NCBI GenBank assembly: GCA_019671135.1 | Contig: JAHRHY010000010.1 | Location: 62,001-126,000 of the forward strand | Direction: 5' to 3' | Length of the DNA: 64,000 bases | DNA from: Linnemannia hyalina | Taxonomy: Eukaryota; Mortierellomycota; Mortierellomycetes; Mortierellales; Mortierellaceae | Notes under the pieces: model-generated | What the model was told of the DNA's origin: nothing | What the model saw: only the letters and a program-made list of their open reading frames with translations | Database searches by the model: none | Part shown: positions 54,278 to 64,000 of the stretch, in pieces | Layout of the letters: every line of letters starts with the position of its first letter | Position numbering within the stretch: the stretch's first letter is position 1 | Position numbers and translations under genes: made by a program

Positions 54278-55256
54278 TCAACTTGCCTGTAGACAGGCTG
54301 TTGTACACCGCGATTTTTTTATGGCCACTTTGTTAAGCAAAGTGGCCATATGAAAAGTATCATCACCATCATCGTCGCTATCGTTGTCGCCGCCACTACC
54401 ACTGTTGCTGCTACTTTTGTCCGCTGCATTACCACTGACTCTATACAATCTGTAATCGCCAGTATGGTCCTCATCATCTTTGCCATCACGTTCAATATCA
54501 CCCTCTTTACCGAGTCTAACACCAACCTCACCTTCAAGTCCATCAAGAAGCTCTCTGCCAAAATCAACATAGCTTTGGAGAGGTGCAAGCCCATGTACAG
54601 CTGATACTGTGGTGACACGATGGTGGATGAGGGCCTCCTCGTGGCTGTCGCTGTCATCCCTGGCTATGACGGTAGTGTTGTGGTAGTGGTAGTGGTAGTG
54701 GTAGTGGTTATGGCTGTTGCTCGCTGCTGAGTGCGACTGGTTGTCCGAAAATGCTGACCCTATCGTTGATTGGGCCTTGACCTTAACCCGCACAAGGGCT
54801 TTTATCAATTTTCTGACTTCCTGACATTTCGTCGATCCGCTGCTCGCTGCAACTCTCATCGCTTTGAGACCATCAGCACTCAGAGGGTTGCGTCCTCCTG
54901 CTAGGCTTCGCAGGCATCCGATGCTTGTCCTCCTGAGCCAACCGGCCATTAAGTGTGTTTTGGTGAATATAAATACCGATGTATTTTTCCAAAGTCCTCG
55001 GGCTGAGAACGGGCGCAATCTTTATGTTCCTCTGCACTTTTCTATAACTTTTTTGAATAAAGCGATAGATGTCGATGAGTTCCAGTTTAACGCGGATGGT
55101 GTAGCAAATCCTAGTCATCGGAATGGCGTATTTGCTAGGCTGATGGAGAAGATGAGAAGGAGCCTCTTGGCTGTTCCTGGCACAGTTCAAAAGATCGTCA
55201 TATCTGCGGCAACGCGCATCATGAAACTTGTCGAGTTCAACTTTGGTGTATTTTAG
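54278..55256 (-). pseudogene. Decayed frame, possibly leucine-rich-repeat-like
   Basis: A 246-codon minus-strand frame ends at 54278. Its first part includes SLAGGRNPLSADGLKAMRVA, which resembles the L-x-x-N-x-L-x-x-x-G-x-x-x-L pattern of ribonuclease-inhibitor-type repeats. The same frame continues upstream to about 55250 with three in-frame stops, while an alternative frame (55190-54873) is open but has no recognisable pattern. The second half is His/Tyr-rich (a GTAGTG microsatellite) and Asp/Ser-rich. I read this as a degraded gene of uncertain family; it could equally be a short unrecognised gene or chance. Confidence 0.3.
54320..54350. other. Perfect 13-bp hairpin
   Basis: TATGGCCACTTTG (54320-54332) and CAAAGTGGCCATA (54338-54350) flank a 5-nt loop. 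It follows the larger 25-bp inverted repeat by about 90 bp, and a smaller GCCTG/CAGGC pair lies near 54285, so three hairpins cluster within about 200 bp. Confidence 0.6.
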
Positions 55257-55287
55257 GCTGGGTCGTCGTGAAAGGTCCGCTGTATTT

Positions 55288-55314
55288 GGTTGCTTTGGTT
55301 GCTTTGGTTGCTTT
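55288..55314. repeat. 9-bp tandem repeat (GGTTGCTTT)x3
   Basis: Three exact tandem copies, followed by a degenerate fourth. Confidence 0.8.
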
Positions 55315-55790
55315 GTTGGTTCGGGGTTTTTTTGGCAACCGGTTGGATGGCGCCTGACAACGCCTGTTTACGTGCCATGGTGTAATGAGAGGGTTCACAG
55401 GGAGAAAGATACTTTTTTTTTTTGTTTTGTAAGAAGTTTATTGCGTCGTGGATGGGCGTGCAGAAAACTAATACTCGTCAGCTTCGAGTCACCGCCAAAT
55501 CAAAAGATGTAAAAATAAAATACTTTCCAAGAAAGCACACAAACTACATCTAAACTGAGAAAAACAGATAAACAGAGAACCGGAAAAAGGCAGGGCAAAT
55601 AAAATACAGAGAAAATAGAGTACACATGTTAGGTAGGATGGTTGGTGTCGGTCGGGGGCGGCTCGACCGGGGGAGGGGGTTGGCTAAGAAGGAGAAGGAT
55701 ACTTTGTTTTTCTGAATGAAAAGTGTGGTGGCTTAGCTTCTGGTGGCCATTTCGCTATTTTACGCGCTTGCCTGCGAGTGTCTGGAAAAG

Positions 55791-55916
55791 CACCTTTCTT
55801 CCACGATACGAGCAGGTAGGCACTATGCCCTTTGACCATTGATAGCAATAGTAGTTTCTAGCCTTTGGAGAATAGTTATTGACATAAAACACCTTTCTTC
55901 CACGATACGAGCAGGT
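55791..55916. repeat. 27-bp direct repeat, copies 99 bp apart
   Basis: 55791-55817 and 55890-55916 are identical (start CACCTTTCTTCC, end GAGCAGGT). The spacer shows no obvious structure. On the minus strand both copies fall in one frame and give the same CSYRGRKV peptide, but the frame has no family features. Confidence 0.75.
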
Positions 55917-56036
55917 CTTGAGAGTTACTGTCTTTATTCGCGATATTGAGAGGGAGCACATACACATACACAAACACACACACACATATATATATATATA
56001 CATACATCCTTTTCCTCGTCTGCCGCTATTCGAGTT

Positions 56037-56422
56037 ATGCCCGTTGACCCCGAAGATACTCCTTTGGGTACAGGAGCTGCCGAGAGAAACTCCACTCTCC
56101 CTTCTCCCTCTCCCTCGACAAGTGACCCTGTTCAACCGGGCACTGACGCCAACGACTCGGCCAGCCAAGGGCAACTCCAAGACCCCACAAAAGGGATATC
56201 ACGTGATGGTATGGATTTAATCAGCTTAGGCCACTTCGCTTATCAAAGTAAGAGAACAAAAAATGTGGAGAGAAAGGGACAATTCTAGGGTTCTGTATTT
56301 TGGCCATGCCGGCTTGTTAGGCCCTCTCCCATCATAGTTCCAAGTGCCGTCATGTTCGGGACATCCCTCATCACCTCAAAGTCTCTCCCCACACACAGAG
56401 CACCACTTGATTTTTTATTTTG

Positions 56423-56453
<31 letters not shown>

Positions 56454-57213
56454 TTTTTTTTGTTTCTGGCTCGTTTTCATTTGTGCTGACTTCTGTTTTG
56501 TTTTATTCACGCTTATCGGTCTCTATGCTGGCTTTACAAGGACTAAGGAAAAGAGCGGAGCAGTTTTCATCCCGGTGGTTTGTCACCTCCTTTATGCTTA
56601 CTCAAGTACATAACCTTTGTTTTCGTTTTGAAATGTATCCTATTTATCAAAGCCATTCGTTGTTGTGTTTTCGTAACACCATGACAAAGATGAAAAGCAA
56701 GGGTTGAATGATAAGTGAGGAGTATGAGAAAAAAAACCTAGCGCTCTTGTGCATTCTGGAAAGAAAAAGAGCCCCTTCCCTTTTGGCTTGCATGGAGGCT
56801 TTTTCTTTCACTTTCACTTTTACTATTCGTTCTCAATTGGAAGATTTAAGAGAAAAAGAAGCTGTGTGGTGAATTTGTTTTCTGTAAGATTTTACCCATG
56901 GCATTGAGATTTGGGAGCAATTGGTGGCGCCTTTATGATTATAGGGCTCAAAACTCTAGGGGCGAAGAAGAGGTACAAGGCAAAAGACGCGTCGATGGTC
57001 GGAGGATCCCTACATTGCCTTACCGGTCGGTCATCTACACAAACAGAAGATACAAGTGCCGAACTACACAATGCGAAGAGCTGGTCCATATATCAGGTGT
57101 GCTTTCCTCTCTTATTCGAATCCGATATGTTTTTTGTTTCCAACCATTCCAACTCGACAGTTGGCGTTTCACTCCAGTTTGATAGCAGGCCGCCATGTCC
57201 GATCATTCAATGA
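56037..57213 (+). CDS. Weak two-exon prediction, small protein with one hydrophobic segment
   Basis: Exon 56037-56247 (MPVDPEDTPLGTGAAERNS..., Pro/Ser/Thr-rich) has a GTAAGA donor. An acceptor at 56907-56908 restores the frame into NLGAIGGAFMIIGLKTLG, a possible membrane segment followed by a basic stretch (AKKRYKAK). The frame then runs to a stop at 57213, or splices again at 57097 (GTGTGC). The intron of about 660 bp contains a (TTTTG)n microsatellite. The phases agree, which is the main support. No family was recognised. The frame could be fortuitous. Confidence 0.3.
56417..56450. repeat. (TTTTG)n microsatellite
   Basis: About six to seven TTTTG units followed by a T-run. Confidence 0.85.
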
Positions 57214-59574
57214 AATAGCCCCTTTCGCTCTCCACATACATACATAAACAAAAACGAATGACCCCCCAAAAACATAAACAAGTCTTATCAGTCCAGTTTT
57301 GCTTTGTAGACTCCGGTCCGTGTGTTTACGACTCTGACCCTGAAAAAAGGGCTTGTTGGTTTAGAGTTTTGTTCAGGGCTAAAGGGCAGAGGGGAAGGGC
57401 ACTATCGTCTCACCGATAAATGAAAAACAATGTCGACATTATTATTTTGTTATCAATCGTCAACACAGCATTATAACGCCCTTGACCCCTGGGCGATAGA
57501 GAAAAACCTAGAGAAGGACGAAAACGTGATGTGTCTCTGGCGCTTTGGATGGAACAAAACGCGTTTAGACTAGAGTGTTTTCTATCGATGCACGACATAA
57601 CATAACATAACATAAGCATTGCTTTTGATCGATCAAAGGATAAAAAATCAAGGAGACAGAGATAAGAGACCCAAAGAGTGTAATCCTATCCAATGACCAG
57701 ATCGATGTTCCATTTTTTCCACGCTAGCAAAAGGTCCAAGACACAGACGGTAGATAGGAGATGGAGATAGGCGTCCAGGAGAGTGACAAGAAAAAAGATG
57801 CTAGATAGCGATTTAGTCTTTGGTCTCCACAAGCTGTGTTGGAGGACCCTTATTTTCATTCTCCTACCTTCTCTTCTCTCTCTCTCTGTCGCTATCAGCA
57901 AAAAGCACATCACTCTCCAACACACAGGCTATCTCTCCTTTCCTTTGCTCTCTCCCTCCTCATCAACCTTCTCGCTCCTCTCAATAACATTTCCCTCCAC
58001 CTCCTACATAAGGTCATCACTGACTGAATAAGACCGACAAAGTGTGAAACGAACTGATAAAGCGATATCAATCTCATTTGAGTTATGTGAGAGAGACCAC
58101 AGAACATAGGTACCTGATCAAGCGAAAAAAGGTTTCTTGGTAGAGCGATAAGACGATCGCACTTTTTTTTTTCCACATTGGACGTTCGTGATATGAGATG
58201 GGGATGCAGCTGATACTTTTTTATATTCTTATTTTACTGTTATCACTCACTCGCTCTCTTGTCTTCTTTATTCTGACAAAGAAGAGGAGGCGTTTGTTAT
58301 GCGTTCTGTCCTAAAACGGTTGCTATAGCTTCGCTTACCTTGGCATGATTCTGCCTAACCGTTGGACGATAGTAGTTATCAGCAAAGCAGAGAAGGTATG
58401 TAAGAAGAATAGATCTGAGAGCACCAAAAGACACGAAAAATCTTGAATCGATGAACGCGTTCTTCGTTCTACCTTTATTATTTTCTTATCGATGGAGAGC
58501 AAAAACGAATGGCGATGATGATGAGAGAAGTAAAAATGGAGGGGAACAGACAGAAGCGATGAAGGAGGTGCGAAGAGGAAAATAAAGGCGTTGGTTGTTG
58601 TCGAATGTTGCCATTCCACTCCATCGACAGACCCGAAAAAAAGTTCTGAGCCTACGTACTACGAGAACTCGTTCAGTTTCGTTTGTAGAGGTTCAACTCA
58701 TTCTTTTTTCTTTTTTTTTTCTTCTAAGCTCGCCCTATTGTTTGACTTTGCTCTTGGTTTGCCCATCATTGAACCATTTGTGTTCAACTCTCTTGTTCTC
58801 ATCCTCACTCTTTGTTTATTTCTGTCTCCGTTTTATTTTTATTTATTTTTTCATATCAAATACATGTAGATTTTGTTGAGGACACCTTGCTCCTCTCTCT
58901 CAGTTGGATCGGTGTATCTGGATTGAAGATGGGTCGGTCCGTGGAAAGAAAAAACGACAATCAACAATCGACAACATAGCCCTATTGCCTGATATCGCCT
59001 ATCCGAGTTTGTTTGTGGTGGAGCATTCTGTTTTTTTTTATACTTGTTGTTACTTTGCTATCGATTTTACCTTTCATTCACTCACGTTTGTTTGAAATTT
59101 CATAACGCCATCAGCTTTTCTTTTTATTTGCTTATCGTCTTTGATCATGTTGTATCAACACGTCCGTCCTTCCGTTGTGGATGAGCAAGGGCGAAGGAAG
59201 AAAGAAAGGAGATAATGAAAATAAGGTGATGGCCTTCTGGTCAACCAAAAAAAACAGGGGTCAATGGTCATACCGACGACAAGGTCAACAAGAATGACAA
59301 GGTCAGCTACGCCCTTCTGTCAGACGTGTACTCGACTTTCCTTTCTTTCCACAATCGTCCAGCATGCATCTTTGGGAAGGTGTACTCTACATTGCCCAGA
59401 GTGTTTTTCATCGCCCATCAAGTCAAGCAACCCCATTGAAATGCGAGACGTTGATTATCGGTGCAAAAGTGACGAATCAATGAAAGAAAGAGGAAGGAAT
59501 GGGGTGAGTGAATGTGAGGGTGAGATGAGAAGTGAGCACAAAGAAAAAAAAACGTTGTCGCCGTCCAACCGTTC

Positions 59575-59608
<34 letters not shown>

Positions 59609-62600
59609 AAAAAGCTTCGAATGCAAGGGAAAACAAAGTCCATTGGAGAAGACGAAAGTGAGAGGAAGAGAGATGTTATTAACAAACAGAGCCCTTTCCA
59701 TCCGTTCCATTGCCTCTACTCACTTTCTCTGACCATATACATCTATCCATTCCATCCTACATGATATCTTTGATCGATTGCAAGTTACCTAACTCTGTTC
59801 TGTCTCTCTTTCAGACAGCATCCCATTCGAGCCATAGTAATGTTCTGTTGTTTTTTGTATTTTCGAGAGAGAAATAAAAAGTTGTTTAATTGCGTTGGGG
59901 TTCTTGCTGCACCTTTTTGGTGAGCAAAAGCAAACAAAACAACTAAGGACGGATAAAGGAAGAGAATTAGGGCAAAGGCTGCGCGTGCAGTGTGTCCACA
60001 ACAACAGAGAGAAAAAGCAATGTTGTCAACATGGACGAGTTAAATCACGGCTCTCATTCTCACAATTGCATTACACACAAAGGTGGAGTGGGATGAGAAG
60101 AAGGAGAAGAAATGGCGACAGAAGGGACGAAGGTGACAGGTTCGTTGGTTGGCGGACCGTTCACTCATGTTGTGCCATGGTTGTACAGCCCTCTCAAAGG
60201 GAAAAAAGGAAAATGAGAAGGGAGAGCAGAGAGAGAGAGAGAGTCAGACTGAGAGGGCGAAAAGAGCAATGTTAGGCAAGGCACAATTGCATTCCTTCCT
60301 CTGGCCCCCAACCTTCTATCCCCAAGGTCCCTGCCTGAACGATAAATGAGAGAACGAAGGAGAAGAGAGAAAACTCATGAGTGAGCCCTGCACTAAAAGC
60401 AACCGTCCAACAGAAAACAACGAGGTCGTTTAGTTTGTTGAGTTACGCCCAAGCTCCAATAACCAAGAAACTCATTTTTTTTCTCTTTCTCAACGGATGA
60501 TGCGTTTGTTAGTGTTTTCTTTGTGGTCTCTGAACCAACTCTTCCCATCAAACATGTACACTTGTTCTTGTATCCACCTCATTTCGTTGTCCAACCATGT
60601 TCTTTTCGTCAAGTCATCTGTTGTGGTCCCTTTTTGTTGCTGCTGCCCTCGGCTACACAACAAACACCTATCATGCCCACATCACTTTCTTCGTCCATCC
60701 TTGCTATGTGACATCGTCTTTTATTCAAGTCAGGCCACTACAGTCATTGTTTACAGCGCATTTGCAATTCCTTCCTCCCTCGGGCCTTCTGGGCACATTG
60801 AGACGCGGCGACGAGGGCGTTCGCGCATAGAGTTTTCAAAACCTTAGTAAAACAGGGACGAGCTAACCATGTGTTTGCTTGATTGCTGTGAATGTGGAGG
60901 GTGGCGGGTGGTGGGAAAGTGAGGAGGAAGCATGGAGGGAGTCCACCAAACAGCTCTTTCTTCGAACAAGTCCTTCCGTCAAACATGACTAACTTTTTCC
61001 GGGCTGCTTTTGCCAATCGTTCTTCTCATTTTACGCGTCTCATTCTTGAAGTCATGGTCCACGGGTCACGCCAAGGATTAAACTACCAGCTGCCCAACAG
61101 CCAAGTAGCTAAACAAACAAAAACGTACCCCTTTTTATCTTCGTTCTTTACTTCCTTTTGCCCCAACTATTTCGTTTCTGACCAGAAGGGGCGAGTAAGC
61201 CCCTCCTCGTTTGCTTACGTGTTTTCTGTGCATTCTGTTGGTGTTTGATGTTGCTTTAGTTTCTCACGAGGCGATATGGCCTAAAGAAGAGGAAAGGAAA
61301 AGGGGTTGATGAAGGGTGCTAGCGCGGACATCGTCAGGAATGTCCGCTGACAATTCAACACATGGGCACTCTCCTAATTCACGATACCGTTCGATTCATC
61401 TACAGTAAGACTGGTCAGTCAGCTGGATAATGTCCATCCACCTCCCACCTTTGTTCTTTCTCTCCATCTACTTTTGAACCCTGAACAAACGAAGCAAATC
61501 AATCACAATAAACGCGTGTTTCTCTCTTATTCTTAAGACCTGCGCCTTGATCAATCACAAGCTCCGACAGAAAGCAGCACGCGTGGGATAGTTGAGGTGA
61601 GGAAGCGAAGCCTGTGGTCGGAAAAAGAAGGGAAAAGGCTAGGCAGAGGCGGGTGTTCAAAAACAACAAGAGTCAACAGGAACATCAACTAAGACTCACC
61701 AACTCCCTTCGGGCAGTAGGCGAAATGAAGGGAGGAAGGCAGCAGTAATAGCACCGAGGAAGTTCCATTAAGAGAACACATAGATAGACAAGGATAGGAC
61801 TAGGAAAAACAAGGAAGGAGGTAATTGTATGTTAGGCGATGGAAGGTAGAAGGGTAGAATGTATGGGCTGTGAGATAGGACCATGTCGTACTATTTTCTT
61901 TTCGTTTAACTATTTTCTTGTCATTCGATGCAATTGTTCAAATGAGTGCACTTTCCCATGGGCACTGGCATCAAGAGGAAACAATCGTCATCGTCCCACA
62001 CAGTCTACTTTTAACTCTCCATCATTTCCACCCTCTCCTCCACGTTCATGACTCGTCTTAAAACTGAATTGCAATTCAAGTTTGGGTGACCAAGAAGCTA
62101 AGGTTTTCGCGCTAGAGAGATATTTCTCACAAAGACTTCGAGACTCTATGAACTCTCCCTCCTCCCTCCCACAATTGCCACTCTCGTTGGCTCACCTTTC
62201 CTTTCTTTCTCTTGGACTTAGAGCTGAGATTGACATGGCGTTGTTGAGAAGGTTGGAGGACGATCCATTACAGTTTTGCTTTTCTTCTCAAAGACCCAGC
62301 GAAAAATTAGAAGGAAACCATAATTATCGTCAAAGCGTGCGACTTTTTTTTTTCAGTCCAGTTCGTTGTCGCCGGTGTTATTGTCGTTCGCAATCGATGT
62401 GGGCTGTCGATGGTTGTTGTTATTTTCGTTGACCCCCCCCCCATCTGTCTATCCATTAGACCATGTCTCTTGCCTATGGTTTAGCGATGTCGTTCCTTTG
62501 TTTACACACATACACAAACATTGTGCATAAAAAAACAACATGGGCGAATACACTAGCAACGACTTTGCATCTGTGGGGAAAGTAAGTGTAGGAGTGGGTT

Positions 62601-64000
62601 AAATGAGTACCTGCAAGAGCTAACAGAGCAAAAAAAGGGGGAAGATGGGCGATGACATGACTGACTGACCGCTCTCAGTTGCTACTCCACTAACACGGAA
62701 CGGATGGTACGGCACTCTACTTCTCTGGTGGAACTTCTCCACGTTTTTGATCTTTGTTTTTGTTGTTGGTTTTGAAAACGCCCACGCCCAAAAAAAAGAT
62801 TGGCAATCGCTGGCTCTCTGTCCTTTCCCTTCCCTTGTCCTTCCTTCTGTCTGTCCCGCACTTCTTTTCCGTCTGGCCGTCCAGTCCTTTGTGGGCCTTT
62901 TGTTATGGTGTAAGGTCCCAATCGCTAATTAATCACAATTCACAAATGAGCTATGAGCTATCCCTCTCCCTTCCCTCCATTCCGTCTATCCCTCCGTCTG
63001 TCCGTCATCCATCCCGTAACCTGCCACCAAACTCACCCACCAAAAAAAAAAAAAAACGAGGTGCCTTTACCCACCCTGCAGCTCTCTACTGTCCCCCATG
63101 TATTAGTGCAACCCCATAAAAAAACGGCAAAAAGCCATTAACGCTAATTACTTTTTTTTTTGGATCGAAGAAGCTCTTTTTGTGGGGCGCGAATAAAAGA
63201 CCATAAAAAAACACAAGGTTATGGACTGAGCACACGTTTTCCGAGGAACACTGCCTGATGAGGGATATAGTTATTATCAATCAATGATTGTTCGGCGACT
63301 CACTCCTTCTTTGGGGACATTGATCAAGGAACAATTCTATCAGTCTGGGTCCAATTCATCACTGAACAACTCCATCAGCCTTGGGTCAGTGATCAAGGAA
63401 TAACCCAATCGGTCTTGATTGTGCCACGGCATTTATGACTTCATTTCATCTACACCAAAGAGAGAGAGTGTGTGTGTTTGTGTGCACAACCTCATTTCTT
63501 TGTCGACTACGCTCAAGGCTGCGAACGAAAAATAAAAGGTACTCGCCAACAGTATGATATCCATTAGTCATGGCCGCGTTTTTTTTTGTTCTAGATGTCG
63601 TCTAGAACCTGAGTGATAACAGACAGAGGCGCCTCCAGACGCTTGTTTAAAACACTAATACTGAACGTCTCACCCATTTGTCTGACTCTTCTCCGTATAA
63701 AAAGGCACGCCACTTTTATTTAGATATTTCGCGCGGCTGACGCCTGAACAAGTGCAAGTTTCGTCATAATAAACTGTCCACCGAAAATAGGGGCAAAACG
63801 CAGAACAGAGTATACATAGACGGAATGGAAAAAAACGGACCAACGGTCATGCACATCACGTCGTTTTTTTTTTCCTTTCCTCCCTTCGTCTGATCCTTCT
63901 GTTCTCTTTAGAATCTGTTTGTTGTTCGTGCATGGTGCATAGCCAAGAAACAATTGGATAATCAGCGGCACAAACAACACACTACCAAAGGGAGGAAAAA
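57214..64000. other. Gene-poor right end
   Basis: 6.8 kb without a gene I can support. It contains (CATAA)n at about 57596-57616, an A-run of 31 nt at 59576-59606, other homopolymers, and C/T-rich blocks at about 57.85-58.0, 62.15-62.2 and 62.8-63.0 kb that resemble promoters. Three diverged GATCAAGGAA...-type units occur at 63320-63420. Frames longer than 100 codons here are translated homopolymer or mutually overlapping. Confidence 0.45.

Noticed and set aside
1..64000. CRISPR arrays, bacterial operons, rRNA genes
   Set aside because: None seen; genes have spliceosomal introns and eukaryotic architecture throughout.

Overview
The window is nuclear DNA of a filamentous fungus, most likely an early-diverging Mucoromycota of the Mortierella type. 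The basis is short GT-AG introns (about 85-350 bp, with one exception), a single-copy Dicer-like gene, a CotH-family secreted protein, a vacuolar polyphosphate polymerase, a chromodomain Ty3 retrotransposon, and long gene-poor stretches full of homopolymers and C/T-rich tracts. The genus is an inference; the gene families are read from the sequence.

Left part, 0-16 kb: a mobile-DNA nest. An intact Ty3/gypsy chromovirus (2039-13407) has two identical 207-bp LTRs, a CAGTG target duplication, a primer binding site, a polypurine tract, gag, and a pol read through a textbook -1 frameshift signal. It sits inside a minus-strand host reading frame, which stays in register across the empty site. Inserted directly after the pol stop codon is a second element of about 5.8 kb (7365-13171). 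It is bounded by TTA (or CTTAG) duplications and two identical direct repeats of about 495 bp. It carries two minus-strand genes: a DDE transposase resembling the IS5/PIF-Harbinger group, and a 753-residue protein with two Cys/His modules and three copies of an unknown domain. LTR-like long direct repeats around a DDE transposase are unusual, and this is the strongest candidate for something undescribed. Flanking minus-strand ORFs include a lone Gag-like gene (14329-15222) without pol.

Middle part, 16-35 kb: conserved housekeeping genes with resolvable introns. They are tRNA-Arg(ACG); a USP37-like deubiquitinase whose expected catalytic His reads Arg; a Dicer-like ribonuclease; the U5 snRNP GTPase Snu114/EFTUD2 (divergent from Dicer); and the polyphosphate polymerase VTC4 (convergent with Snu114). 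All exon sets given below were brought into frame by hand.

Right part, 35-64 kb: gene-poor. It holds an NMN adenylyltransferase-like gene whose first two coding exons appear to be separated by a 2.87-kb intron, a secreted CotH-family protein, a decayed LRR-like region with strong hairpins, and one weak two-exon prediction. The remaining stretches (35.1-43.2, 47.7-50.0, 51.9-54.1 and 57.2-64.0 kb) show only low-complexity sequence.
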